Shown here in pieces: positions 45,612-59,100 of a DNA stretch of 64,000 nucleotides (its first letter is position 1; every line of letters begins with the position of its first letter). The DNA is taken from assembly GCA_033060915.1 (NCBI GenBank), contig CM065381.1, forward strand, positions 155,001 through 219,000, given 5' to 3'. Source of the stretch: Euryodendron excelsum. Lineage: Eukaryota > Streptophyta > Magnoliopsida > Ericales > Pentaphylacaceae. A model generated the notes under the pieces. The model was not told the origin of the DNA and did no database searches. It saw nothing but the letters and a program-made list of their open reading frames with translations. A program made the position numbers and the translations under genes.

Positions 45612-48218
45612 TGTCATGTCTCGTGACCTGGCCTATGCAAATTTAGGGTACATAACCAAGCAGTAGCAAAACTATCCAAGACCGCATTATATAAACCAGT
45701 TGAACTCCTGTGTATAATCATTTAAAATGATATATAAATGCGAAAATAGGACTTTTATAGTTTAAAATATAACTTGTATCATACATGGTAGAGCTGTACC
45801 TAATTCAAAACATAAACATACATATGGGCCTATTCGAGGCCGCTACAGTTATATGATTTATAACATCACAAAATTAGGGTCCAACCCAAATACACATAAC
45901 ATAACATAGGTCCATGGGCCGTAGCTCAAAATCCACATATAGCCTCTTCCTAGGACCTCCCAAATTGGCTACCTAAAAACATTTGAGAAAACGTAAGCTA
46001 ATGCTTAATGAATAACAATGATGCACGAGCATGAAAATACCCAACATTTACATCTAATGTATAAAACAATAGATAAAACATTTATGCATATAAATCATGA
46101 ACTTGAAAACGTGTAAGTATAGGCTTGAAATCATAGATAGCATAAGCATCATATTAAAACATTCTTTCCTTTCAAAATATAATATCATAAAAGAGAGATG
46201 CGACATGTATAACTTGTCATAAATATTTGAATATATCTTGGTTCTTGTTCTAAAAGTATACGCGTGCTACAACCTAACATATGAGCTACGCTCTATAATA
46301 ACCCTCTTAGGTCATGCATAGACTCTTTACCCCAAGGGACATCTCCCAACATATCAATAGTTTATTTCACGTCCCCTACCATAGGACTATCGGGCTAGAT
46401 TAAGCTCTTGCTATGAAAAGACCTCGAGTTAGCGCCATAAATTGAAAATTTTGCATCTTTTTCATTTAAACATTGTAGTCCATGGGTTTGGATTCATAAC
46501 ATAAGTATAACTTTCATGCATCTCAAGATATGACATTTATACTTGAACATAAACATTTATACATTGAAAACATATGAAAAATATTGCATGATATATAATT
46601 GAAACTTAAAACATTTAAAAAGTAATAGGGTTTTACACGTGGCATATCGCTACTCACCTCTATTCTTGAGGATTGGTGCTAAATAAGGGTGTTTCTACAC
46701 ATAGAGTATATAGAAGCATCAAACACAAGACCCCAGTACGAAGCAAGAATCATAAAAGTTGGGGTTTAAAACATTGATTTTTTAACACCAGTTCATTCAA
46801 TGTATCTCATTTTTATCAAAAAAATGAGACTACACTCTAGGTTAATTTCACTTGAAAATAGGCTTAAAGAAATTTAATTTGATAGGTCATGGGTCAAAAA
46901 TACATTTCGAATGAAGAAGTTATGTCCTATGAAAATTGGACTAAAATTCCGAAGAACAATGTTGCTGACAGCAATTTTGAGTCAACTTTAAAATTAAATA
47001 ACTCTCAATCTATAAGGAATTAGAGTACAAACTTTATATGGGTACAAAGATCTATGAATCTACTTTCAATGTTTAAAACGGTGCATCAATTTGAGTTTTC
47101 TAGAGCAAGTTATGCCTATTTTACTAAACAGTATCGAAGCTGTGACCTGGGACCGCGCTACCAGGTGCGCTAGGGCTGCGACTTATGCGAAGAAAATGGG
47201 TTTTTCCCAACCAAAGTTCAATCAAACCTCTCTTAAACTCTACCAATGCTTCTAGGGTTCAAAGATTGATTCAAGAAGACTACAATATATGAAAATAAAG
47301 TTAAACCAACAAGTAAATCAAAGGAATCTAGAGTTTAAAATCTCAAACCCAACATGTACAAATTTGGTGGTTTTCAACCCCAACTCCTAATCCATCCATG
47401 GAAGTTTACAAACTCTCAAGATCCAACTAATTGGAACTCAAAGGAGCACCAAACACAACTACAATACACAACACACACAAGATTAGGGGTTCATACCTTT
47501 CTCTTTGAAGCTTTCCAAGCTCCAACAATGATGGCTTCTTATGGGGGTTGAGCTTCTCAAGCTTTAATCTCCTCTTAGCTTTCTTCCGCTCGATCTTATT
47601 CTTTTCCTTATCTTTTCTATTTTCTTCTTGTCCTCTTCCTTCTTCCTTTTAGCTAAAGAGTGTGAGAGTGTGTGTGTTTATTTTGGGTGTGAGGGTTAAT
47701 AAGGAATACACATAGGAAACAATCTCATGGTCCACTTATACCAAGCTTACATTACAATATAGGTCAACATTAACCTTTAAAAGAACTTGCGGTGGCGTCC
47801 CTAGGGTCTAAATCTCGCGTATCTCGCGGCCGCAACATCCAGCGACGTCCAACAAAGTATTCAGATTTACACTCAATTTGTTTCTTCCATCGACAGCCCT
47901 CGAGGATCCAGCAAAGTCTTTAGCAGATTTACACCCAATCTGTTTCTTCTATCAATAACCCTCGAGGATCCAACGATGGTCCAGTGAAGTCTAGTGAAGG
48001 TCCATCAACGTCCATCTAAGTCCAAAAATGATTACTTTATATATCATCTAAGACTCTCTTAGCATGAGCTCGGATGAATAGACATTAAGCTCATCCCAAA
48101 TACTTGTGATGGACACCCAACAATCAAAACTACAAGGAATAAAACTCGACACGAAATTTAGCCAATTACATGATTTTACACCCATTAATTCCAAAAAATA
48201 GAGGTTCGGAATATTACA
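45612..48218 (-). mobile_element. Probable solo LTR, gypsy-type, minus orientation
   Basis: On the minus strand it starts TGTAATATTCCGAACC and ends GGTCACGAGACATGACA (TG...CA, 2.6 kb). There is no coding domain or second copy in the window. The interior includes the type of GC-poor, low-coding text and 'aagcttgagaagctcaaccc' seen in long gypsy LTRs. Flanking 5-mers (CATAT and CTTAC) match only in part, so the duplication is not proven. A 62-bp imperfect tandem pair lies at ~47873-47996. Confidence 0.55.
47873..47996. repeat. 62-bp tandem pair
   Basis: 'agatttacactcaatttgtt' and 'agatttacacccaatctgtt' start at 47873 and 47935, both followed by 'ccctcgaggatcca'. It lies within the probable solo LTR. 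Confidence 0.75.
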
Positions 48219-51200
48219 CTTACACTTCCTTTTTTTGTATTTTTTTTTCCATATACTCTATTTATTGGGATAATAGGGATAATTCTTTTTTTATATTTTT
48301 AGATATACGAAGATCATAAATTTAAAACCTTTACCTAAATTATCATATCTAGAAATTATTTTTGTTCACGAGCCTATAATTTTGTGTTAACTTACATGAA
48401 TAACTTAATGCTTGGGAATGAATTAATATTTTACAGATTTGCATATAAAACTGTCAGCTGTGAAAACTCCAATGCTTTTGGTATTTTGGACGGGACAGGG
48501 ACTTCCTCCGAAAGTTGGGTCATGGGTGTACCGTCCCTTATTATAGATGTAGCTTTCAGCCCTTTTTTTTTTTTTTTTTTAACTTTGTGACTTTGTAATT
48601 TGAGATGAATAATTTATGGTCCGCCCTCCCTTTGTAGGCTTGCATCTGTTAGCTATGATCTTCTCTTGATTGGAATAAAGGATTGTAAAATAAAGTAATA
48701 CGAGGGAAAATAAAGAAAATAAAATATTTTAACTCAAGATCTACCAATTTTTTTCCGCCCAAAATTGAAAAAAAAAATTATTGGTGAAAATGTGCAGCTA
48801 TGCAAGAAATGCAAGTACAAGAATTGAAAACTAAGTAGTTTTATTGATCTCAAAATGGGTACAAGAGGGGGTGCCAGTCGAAAAAGCCTGAAAAATAAAG
48901 TTACAATTACTTCTTGTATTTTTAGATAAGCCCTCATGAGGTGATGTGGTTGAAGACAGTGGCGGACGAATTTGTATTGGAGAGGCTAATTTTTTTAAAT
49001 TTTGTGGGGACTAAGGTAAAATTTTTTTAAGTTTTATGGGGATCGATACATTATATTATTTGGTAAATACTCCAAAATCCACAACATATAAAGAGAAATT
49101 TATATAGAGAGCTGTGGCTCCCGCCTGCCTACGGTTGAAGAGTCCCTCTCTTCTCTTGTAGTCTATTTGACTATTTATAGCCCTCTGTCAATGGTCATTG
49201 TTACGGATATTCCTAGTTCTATTTCGCAGTCGATTAGTCTGAGCTTCAACTAACTATTACAAACCAGTTTCCATAGCTCATTTTCAAGCTTTAATTGCAA
49301 TTCTAACATAACCATTACCCATTACTCTGGTTTCAATATTTCAAACAAGCTATATATATATATAGGCATATATATCCAGAAGCTGAGGCGAAACCCGTAT
49401 ACGAATAGTTTCAATAGAGGAATTAAGGATGACCACCTAGGCTATCATCAGGATCAGATTATACAGACACTCTCATACACACAGTCGAGATATTCTCCAC
49501 GACTCCCAATTCCCTCCAGTTTACGCATGCATGCATGCAATATCAAAGTTTTACATCTTTTTCAACTACTCTTACCAAATACCTACTATATATGCACCTA
49601 ATATTAGATTAAAATATTGAATATTGAATACTGAAACTAGTACCCAATTAGTACTCGAATATTGAATATTGGTATCTCCACTTTTAAAAGTTAGAATGAA
49701 TTAAATGAAGCATGCTGGATCATGGTTCAACAAATTGAAATTTTTCTTACCTCAAATGCAAACTCAAAATAAGCCCAAGCTATATGTTACACATAAGAAA
49801 GATGGTACAGATACTTGGGATATCGTTAAGAGCAATTATACATTAACCTGCCCATGTGAAACTGAGGGTACATAGACACAATTGTTAGATGTAACATTTT
49901 CCAATTCATGTAGATGAAATAATGTTTAGCAATGGCATTGGATAAGTTGGTCGAATATTTTTAGATAGCTTTTTGAGTTTTTTTTTTTTTAAGTAAGAAA
50001 AAAAATAAAAACCAAACTAAAATAAGAAAGTTTTCATATAGAGACCTTATATGAGCTCGAGTGACTACTCGGCCAAAGACCTGGATACGCAAAAAAAGAA
50101 ACCTCCTAGAATGTCACAAAAGGCAACATACTAAATTCTATAAGGGAGACTATGATCATAAACGGAGTCTAGAACATCGGCTGCTCCATTAGCTTTCGCT
50201 GTCCGGCTGGTGGAAAAGCGGAATCAGTTGTAAGCAGTATTGGAGAAGGAGGATATATTGTGGGAAAAGTAAGTAATATCTTATTTTGAAAAACGGAAAA
50301 ATCATTAATTAATTACCCGACGTCTTCGTATATATTGTCCGCAACATACATACATAGACCAAAGTAAAGGAGAGTTTCTGATATGCGAAGGAAGGGAGAA
50401 AGCCCAAGCCAGGCATCCGTAAAACATAGGGGTTGCGAATCGTTAATTCCAAAAGTATTATTGTACCACGTGTAAGTGACACATCGCATTAATTACCAAA
50501 GGAATAATATTAATGTGCCTCTCACTAAGCAATGTAGTCATCGGAAGGAAGGGCGTTGTGAGGAAGAAACCATTAGAAAATTCCCATAACAGATTGGAAG
50601 ATTAATTCCAAATGGCCGACCATGGGATGGGACGAGACTTGGGAGGGAAGGAAGAGGAGGTGGATTACCAAGGCATGCATGCATGTGACGAAAACCCCAT
50701 CTTTACTAAATCCCCAATTGAGTCTGTCCGTAAGATTATTGAGAGAGAGAGAGCGGGGGGGAGGGGGGGGGGAAACACCTTTAATCAACTTTCACCTCAT
50801 CGATCATCTATCCCAAACAGACACCCAGTATGAGTAATGGTAACTTTCACCTAAAACTCTACTCCGACACTCTGGACTACTTCAGACTAACTATATCTCG
50901 GATACCAACTACCAAGGATCAAATTGAGGAATCGAAATTCCATTATCAAGAGTTTCATGCTAATGTAATTCAAGCGTTGGTGTTTAATAGAACACCTAGC
51001 ATATACAAGACAGGAGATTCATTGCCAAAAAAATGCAGAGTTGAAATGACTACAAGGAAGTGGAGACGGAGATTAAGAACTTTGGAACTGACGTACTGAC
51101 ACTCAGACAAAAACAGAAACAAAAAACAAAAAACAGAGTCGCAAATGGTAAAACCTCAAAATATCAGAAACAACGTCGTCAATGCATGAGAGAGAGAGAG

Positions 51201-51583
51201 AGAAAATGTCAATACATCAGACAAAAAACAACAAAAAATGCTGCATGCACGCATGCATGCATGACACCACACCACACCGAGAATTATCAGTAGTAGTTCA
51301 CAACTGATATATTTAATTGTCCAAAAAAAGATAAACCTAGCTAGTACATAGTATCGTGCTTGGAAACACACAAGGCTATTGCCTCCCTCGCAAAGTTTTT
51401 TTGTTCCCACTACAGTACTACATGCATTTGATAAAGCAATTGGTAACCAGAAACGTGCTTTTATTTTCTTTTAATAAGTAATTGGTAACAAGAAATTATA
51501 AGCTACCAAGAGAATGGTACGTCTCCCCCATCACTGCCATAGAAACCAAAGCTTCCACAATGGCAAAATTATAACTGCCTCTT
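48219..51583. other. Intergenic region
   Basis: AT-rich, with T runs (48560-48579, 49980-49991), (at)n at ~49350, 'atgcatgcatgc' runs (~49524, ~51241) and GA/G runs at 50741-50772. Short ORFs on both strands have no recognisable domain. The last ~200 bp before 51584 should hold the Aha1-N gene 3' UTR. Confidence 0.4.
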
Positions 51584-54500
51584 TCACCTATCTTTCAGTT
51601 CATGTTCAAACTGAATCAGCTTTTCACGAACAGGCTGCAGAAAAAGCTTCAAATCCTGGCTGATTCTTAGCTTATCAGGATGCGGAAGATCCTTCTCTTC
51701 ATTCAGCCTCACTTCAAACTACACAAAAAGTAGAGAGAACAAGTAGGCTCATGATTAGCTTCAGTTGGTACAAGAATTTCCCAATACAAAATACCCAGCC
51801 TGACTTTCTTTCACCCCTACTGATATGATATACATGTATTATGTAGCTATTATTTTGACATCATTATTAGGACAAATGTTGGCCTTAAAACAGCTAGAGT
51901 TATCCACTTGATAAACATCCCAAACCCATGCAATACAAACATTTTTCAAGACCCAGACATGTATCTATTTAACGTCAAAATAGGAATTCTTTTCCATTTA
52001 TCTATATTATTTTACTTTCTGTAATTTCTTCTACAAAAAGGCTTTCAAATTAGTGTATAGAATGTACCTGCAAGTCACTCAGTTCACCAATTGAGAACTC
52101 CGGGATTCCTATATTGCCCTTTACGTTCCTTTTCTCCTCTCCAATAAACCACTCCCCTAATTTCCATAGTATTACCATTAATAAACTCAGATGAAACAGA
52201 TAGGAAGCAATAGATCATTAATGAAATAAAACAGGGGGACAAAAACAGAACAAGAGAAAATTAAAAAATGAAAAACCACGTACCTTTGACTCTCAATGTC
52301 AACTCATAAGTGTAGCCAACGCGTTTCTTGTTTCGTACGGTCACCAAGAATGCCTGTGCAGTGTCAGTACATATTATCAATGAGAACTGAAACCATACAG
52401 ATGCGTACATAGTGTTTCTATTCAATGGAGTTGAGTATACCAGAATTTGCAATTTCGCTCCTGTTTACTTGCTCAACCCTTGGATGAAAACTCTTAGATT
52501 CTTATTGTCTATTTCTTCTCTTTACAAGGTATATAAATTGCTTGCAAATGCGAAGCCTTTAAATTCTTCCCCTTTATTTCTTCTTTTCCACAACATATCC
52601 AAGTTCGTATTCATGAGTTGCTGTTTAATGCCCCTATTTCTTCTCCAAACCTCATCAAGCCCCAATAAACGCTAACACTCAACCTACCCTTGGGCCCTAA
52701 ATTTAACACCTAAAAAACGTCAAGTACTTATTGTTAAGATAGTCTGGGACATTTTTTTCCTTCTTTCTTTCTTTTTTTTGACCAATCTAATTGCAGTCCG
52801 TTTCCATCTAAGAATACTAGAATCTTTTTCCACCTTTCAGAACCTTTATATTCTAAAAACTCACAAGGTTTTGATAATCTAAAACCACCATGAAAAAAAC
52901 AAATAAAAACACTTGGATGACTTTATATGATCTCTTCTTTCGCAATTGAAACAAAGGTTGAAGTAAATTTGAGGTTGTAAGCATGAGTTCAAGATCAGAA
53001 GGACATCTATGAAACTTTGGTTCAACTAGTTGTATTGAGACATCAATAAAATCACTAAAGTCTACTTAAGAGGCCACTGATGTAGCTCTTCCAAGCAAAA
53101 TGAATGCTGAAGTAGGTTCAATTCAAGAACAAAATCTTCTAATTCCCATACAACTTCAGTCTTGATGTCTCAACACAAAACACCAACAAGTTGATGTTAA
53201 CGACATGAAAATTATGAAAACTCAAGGTACTTGGAAGAACTCCAAAAGGACATGATGCAATAACAGTCTCAAGTCAAAACAAAGCATCCGCGCACAGCTG
53301 AATATTTTCCTACTAATCCAAAGATGATTAGTATCACAAGCTATTCCAACTATTAAAACTTCCATAAAATGCCAACAATAGAACACAAAAAGAGACTTCC
53401 CTAGTATTACTTTCCTCGCTTAAGGGTGAACTTTAATCAACTCGCTTAAGGGTGAACTTTAATCAACTTCAAAATTCAAGCCTCGAAGAGTGCAAGTTCA
53501 AATCTTGTACTTTATTATACTTCAATACTACAAAACTGGAAGTTAATTTCTCTGATGTGCAAGAGAATAATGAGAACATGATAACAATTAACAAGAAATG
53601 CTCCAAAGTTTTAAATGGCACTGTGTAACTTGTCTAACAATTTGTTCGGTTGAATTTAAGTCTTCACCTAAGGCCATTTAAGCCATTCAGATAGCATGCT
53701 GCAGCTCATATATATTTACATGTTATTAAGCTTTGGGAGTCGAGGTTAGTTTGCAATAGTCATTTGTTGGACCTAGGCTATAGTACAGTGCATGGGTCTT
53801 AGTTGGGGTCACATTATGGTGCTTTATAAGAGTCTTTCATAGGTCCAGGATATTTTAGTAGTTAAAAACAGACTGTCAGAGCACATGATAGAATTTCTCT
53901 CCTGACATCTGAAAAAAAAGCATGGGGTTTGGGGTCAATTCTTATTGCCACCAATCGTGAGTAAGAAATGAAAGATCAGTATATATGGGGCAAAATTAAT
54001 CTTTAACTTTTCAAAATGCGTTGCATGCATTCATTAGATGAACTACACAACACAAATTCATGGAACTTAGAAGCATGACACTCATTATCCTGAACTACAA
54101 ATCACTTTTATGAGAACTTACATCACCAACACATTTTGATACTTCTGTTATTTCTGCTCTACCACCAGAGAACTCCAAGGACCCCACAGAAATTAGTAAC
54201 TCCTGAAATTCAAGTCCGATGTTAGAACAAAAAAGCAAAAGCAAGACCACCAAAGTATATATACACATATAATAAAAAAAGGCAATACTTTAAATCTTGG
54301 TTAGCCCAGTGATTGACTGCCTTCCTGTTCAGCAGCATGCCCGCCACCAATAACATGTGAATGGGCAAATGGGCAAATGGGCAACACATCCTCTGATTAC
54401 TTACACAACAAGAAGTAACGAACTAAAGCAAACATGTGTCACATCCCACAAAAGCACTTGAACAACTATTCATCAGCGATATACATGTAGCTAGATTATA

Positions 54501-54930
54501 TAAACAAAAATAGAAAGCCTATCCAACATAACTAAGCAAGCTAACCAAATTTTCGCGCAATTGTGAAAGTACTAACCTTAATCCTATCGCTTGCCCATTT
54601 GTTAAGGTTCTTCTCCTCCCATGTTCCAGCCTATACAAAAGTAGTATACCACAGTGAAAAAGAAGTAACTGTTACAGTCATATATAATTTACAACAAGCA
54701 ACTTGCAATTTCAACCAAGTATAAATGATCCCTGTCACTTTAAATTGATAAAATAGCAATACTCATTTCTCATCCTGTTTTGCTTTTCTTCCGTCTCTTT
54801 TTTTAAGGGTTCATTGTTAGGCCTTCCCTTCTCAAGCTAGAAGGCATTATAATCATTCCCTAGTAGTATTTTTCTTTTACTCCTCCAATGATATCTACTA
54901 CACACAAGAAAAACAAAAGCAAGAAAGAGA

Positions 54931-54978
<48 letters not shown>

Positions 54979-56486
54979 TTTCCAAATAATTAAGTGACAA
55001 AACAAACCAACGAAATAAAATGAAAAAAAAAAAAAAAAAAAACCCACAAAACACAAGTGCATGAGACTCCATCCACATCATTCCTTGCACTATAGGGCCT
55101 TACAAAATTTTTATTTTAATTTTTTTTTGGATAAGTTATAGGGCCTTATAGAATGTAGAAGGTAGAATAAAAGCTACTACTAGGGCCTTATAGAATGTGG
55201 AAGCTAGAATAAAAGCATGAAGACTAGTAATACTATATCATCAATCTCAAAGATTGCTTTGAAAAAGATGTAGACCACTAGAGTTCCTCACCAAGGACAT
55301 TTGTGGAAAAAGCTAAATTTGTGAATGAACTAAATCAATTTGATCTCTCCCCTAAAATGTCTTCAGGAAGTAATCCATCCATGAAGTGTCCAGACAAGGG
55401 CATGTGCCCACACAACACCTACTATGATGAACTCCATTTGCCATGGCTTAGTTCTGCAGCTTATGCCATATCTACATCTACTCTTGCGCTTTCATCAACA
55501 TGCATACATATAAAGATTGGTTCCAAGCCTCTCATGTTCTCTGCACAACCACCCGATGCACATGGTGGGTTGGAGGGGAGACAGCGGGGTGGAAAACCAA
55601 AAATCCACTTGTCCAAGACCGATATAGCATGCACGCTGAAGCTAGCATAACCAAAAAAATGCCAAAAATGGAGAAAATCAAACTCCATCACACCCTCGCC
55701 ACCACAATGGAGTAATAAGTGGCCATCTGCTCCGACGAGTCAGTTTTGCTGCACATGCAGCACCAATTAGGAAGCAGGTATCACCTCATATGGTTTTTAA
55801 AAATGCACTTGCCCATTTTGCTGTGGTTTCTGTCTAAATTAAAATAGCAACGAAGAAATATAACTCAGATAATACTTTAAGACTGATTAAGTGGCCACAC
55901 TGATACGGTCAGGGTAGAGCATTATACATCATGTGCTTGCATAAAATGAAAAATGCCACACATATACTACTATTTAGCTTTATGGAGATGAATGGGATGG
56001 AGCAACAAAATTTTAGACTACTATCCAGCTAATTATACACCATATTGTCATCACTTAATAAATAATATACGACGAAAAGCGTGTGTGTGCTTGAGTTTGC
56101 GTAACAGATAAGGAAAAACAAGTGAGTGTTGAAGCATTCCACCCATTACATCAGTACCTGTTGTCATAAGAAACAAATCGCATATATCTGTGCATGGAAA
56201 ACTAGCATAGTAAGAACCTAAGGCATTTACACAGAGCGTCACTTCAATTTTTTTTTTTTTTTTTTTTTAAATACGAGAAAGAAGATAAGAGTGATGGATA
56301 CAAAACCCGATTCCAGGCAGATCCGAGGTGGGTAGGGGGCGGTTGAGAGTGGTTGGATAAATCCTCGGGGCTAAGCTTCCGGGGAAGAGGGAGTGGCGCT
56401 GCATCTTCCCTCACTTCCCTCACCCAATAAGTGTATGATGCCGCCGCCGCTGCTGATGTCTCTTTCTCCGGCACTTCACTCTCCAT
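51584..56486 (-). CDS. Aha1-N domain protein, activator of Hsp90 ATPase-like (six exons)
   Basis: Exons on the minus strand: 56486-56307, 54630-54577, 54202-54122, 52353-52284, 52156-52068 and 51718-51584 (TGA). Phases agree at every junction and all splice sites are GT-AG, giving 202 residues. Order of segments: an acidic/Ala-rich start with YTYWVREVREDAAPLP, HLGSAWNR|AGTWEEKNLNKWASDRIK (the W-x-W-type Aha1 entry), ELLISVGSLEFSGG, ITEVSKCVGD|AFLVTVRNKKRVGYTYELTL, KRNVKGNIGIPEF and a C-terminal helix LFLQPVREKLIQFEHELKDR. This is the Aha1 N-terminal domain, which binds the Hsp90 middle domain and stimulates its ATPase in the cytosol. The C-terminal SRPBCC (AHSA1) domain of full-length Aha1 is absent, matching the short plant form as I know it. 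No defect is seen. Intron 1 contains a 46-base C run. Confidence 0.9.
53415..53466. repeat. 26-bp exact tandem duplication
   Basis: 'ctcgcttaagggtgaacttt' plus 'aatcaa' occurs twice back to back, in intron 3 of the Aha1-N gene. Confidence 0.95.
54933..54978 (+). repeat. Homopolymer C46
   Basis: 46 consecutive C in intron 1 of the Aha1-N gene (G46 in the pre-mRNA). An A18 run follows ~45 bp later (~55024-55042). Such C runs are rare in plant genomes and their length is error-prone in assembly. Confidence 0.9.
55140..55217 (+). repeat. ~41-bp direct repeat in Aha1-N intron 1
   Basis: 'agggccttatagaatgtaga' and 'agggccttatagaatgtgga' each followed by 'agNtagaataaaagc'. A weaker third start ('atagggccttacaaaat') lies near 55092. 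Confidence 0.75.
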
Positions 56487-57718
56487 TTGCTAACTCTGCA
56501 CTAGTAATTCCCCTTCTCGCACTCCCCCAAACACCAACAAATCAAACCCAAATAATTTATGAAGGATCGAACACGAAACAGAGAGATCAAACCAAAACAA
56601 AGCCCCCTCCCTTCCAACAACAGTTAGATAGATAGATAGATAGATCAAGCCAAAGATAATCAACGAGAGTATTAAAGATCAGAAGGTTTGGAACTTCCTT
56701 TTTTTTATATAAAATGTATGGATGTATGTGTGTGATTAACAACAGATCCGAAAGACGGAGAGCTTCGCTTCCCCAAAAGAATATAATAACAGAAAAAATG
56801 CAGAGTAGGAGATCTACGAATGCCAAATTGACTTTGCAGCAGAAGAGTAGGGGAGCCAATGGAAGAGACAAATTGTGCGTGTGTTCGAGAGAGAGAGAAG
56901 TGGGGAGAGAGATCTCGTGTGTTTCGGGAAGGTTCCGGCTGATTGGGGACTGGATGAACAAAGACACCGCTTTCAACTACTGCTTCAATTAAGCAATGGG
57001 GCAAGCAAAGTGTATTGCTACGGTCATTTGGAGGCCCTTCCCGAACCTTCGGTCCGAGCCTCCGAGTGTCCTGCGGATTTCGCCACCATGGTCCATGACT
57101 CATCCATGCCAGGCTGCCCCAGCTCGGATTGGGTGGTGGCCTATTGCTATTAAGAAACCAAATCTCGCATAATGCTCATTATTAAGGATGGAAGCAATCT
57201 CATTCTACAACTTTCAACTATTGTTAGCCCCAAAAAAAATCTTTGATTTTGAAATTTTGGACTGCCCAGATGTATTAGAGAATAGCTTCATAATGTTATG
57301 GACAGCTTAACATTCTGATTTTATGTGCTTTTAGGAAAGATCAAAAGTCATTAGCGAAAAGAAGATATACGGGAATTGAGAACCTCCTACAAGTCATTAA
57401 TGTTGTGGGCTTTAGACAATTGACATGTGTCAAAATATTATGATGCTAATAGCGTCATCAAAGAAGGCTAAGTGCTAGAGTTAAACTAAATTTTCTAAAC
57501 TTGTCTCTAAATAGAGGTCTCCACCAATTAAAAAAGACTTTTCGATCAATAAATTCTACACTTCTACAAACCTGGGTATCGTTTGAGAAGGCTTTTCAAA
57601 GTCCTTCGTAACCATAGAAGTTCTTTTAAAGTAATTTTTTTTTATACATGGTGATGTTAAATGGAAGAACTTCCACTAGAAGTCACTAGCTTCTAAAGTC
57701 CGTTTAGGAGAAGCTGTT
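56487..57718. other. Upstream region of the Aha1-N gene and spacer
   Basis: Contains (GATA)n at about 56627-56647 and a GA-rich stretch near 56885-56910. Short ORFs on both strands (56600-57150) overlap and show no domain. The part next to 56486 is the presumed promoter; no clear TATA box was settled. Confidence 0.4.
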
Positions 57719-58590
57719 TGTGAGATCCTATTTTCTTATAATCATGTTTAGGTTAATTGCATATGATGTAATGCATGATTATCCTAATCAAGCAACTGGA
57801 TTAGTATGTTTTAATGATAGCATATTATATAAGGATTTATTTATTTTAAGCATGATTAATTAGCATAATTCATAATTAATTAGCTTAATGTTAATAATGA
57901 TTAACTATTAGAAGTGTGCTTAATTATGCTAATCATGTGAATTAGTGGTGTGTGAAGAAGTAAGGAAATGCTAGGTGGAAGGGTAATCTCAAGCCACCTA
58001 GGTGTGTGCCTCATTACATGTAAGGTGTGTATGAGAAGTTTGTGTTTCATTAGCATTGTATGTGTGTGAGACATGTGTGTAGATAGATACAAGTTGTATT
58101 TATAATTGGCCTCAAGTCAAGGGAAGAGAAAATAGAGAGGTGCTTGTGTTTGGCAAAAGAGAAAGTGAGGGAAAATGAGAGAAAAATGAGAGAAGAGAAG
58201 AGAAAAAGAGGAAATTGAAGAGGAAAGTTGTGCATCTATTGTTTGAGGTGAAGAATCTCAAATTCAGGCTTGTTTCATTGCATTTCTATTGGTTGTTACG
58301 TTAGAAAGACCTATCATGTCTTAAAATTGATAATTGAATCCAAGAACCTTGAGATTCAAGTTGGAGACTTAAGGATTCTTCATGTTTTTCATGTGTTGAT
58401 GTTTTAAAGTCTTGTTTAAGGCTTTAGAACTTCATTCTATGCTTTAAAAGGCTTAGAATTGTGTTAGAGTTAGAAAGGAGTCTTAAAACCATGAAATGGA
58501 AACATCATTTTCGAATATAGAAAGGAGGAGGGCTGCCATGGCAGGGTGGAGGGCGCCTAGTGGCGCGCTTGGCTGGAGAGGGCTCTAGTA

Positions 58591-58608
58591 GGGTGCCTAG
58601 TGGCACCC
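58591..58608. repeat. GGGTGCC-tagt-GGCACCC hairpin
   Basis: A perfect 7-bp stem with a 4-nt loop, in a GC-rich island (58525-58630) with related 'gggcgcctagtggcgcgc' nearby. Located in the proximal half of the gypsy LTR, probably near the start of its transcript. Confidence 0.7.
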
Positions 58609-59100
58609 TCCTCTTGCCAGGGCACACTCCTTTTGGCTGGTTTGGTCGATTTGACCTCCGTTTTGTATTTTATCCTTTTTGTGTCGCATCAAGAAGGGTT
58701 TAATACTTCTAATTGAGTTCTAATGTATTATTGATGTATCATTTCCTATACTAGAGCATCGTAAGTCATGAACAAGCATTGATTATGCATATGTTTCATA
58801 AGTTTGACGTGATAGTGTGTGATAGGTTTGGAAGTAGCTAAGGACACTCTAATTCCATCGAATGAGTGAATCACCTTTACTTTATACAGCAGATTGTGGT
58901 GAGAATTTAAGATATTCTTACTCTTATTGAATTGAATGTCTTATTATTAATGTTGATATTGATTGTTGGATTTTGAGATGACATTACATACAACATACAT
59001 TGTGTGCATAACTTACATTGCATGGAGGTTTAGTCGATGTGGGACTAATCTAAGGTTAAGTCGATATAAGACTAATCTAAGGTTAAGTCGATGTGGGACT

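Noticed and set aside
50612..51293. Overlapping plus-strand ORFs (~70-90 codons)
   Set aside because: Three overlapping frames through GA-rich and A-rich DNA, with no domain, splice pattern or conserved motif.
54860..55090. ORF encoding a poly-Gly stretch
   Set aside because: Translation of the C46 run in an intron.
55303..55715. Three overlapping ORFs in Aha1-N intron 1
   Set aside because: GC-richer than the surroundings and possibly an old captured or repeat sequence, but no frame shows a recognisable protein.
56587..57153. ORFs on both strands upstream of the Aha1-N gene
   Set aside because: They overlap each other with no domain; promoter/5' region is more likely.
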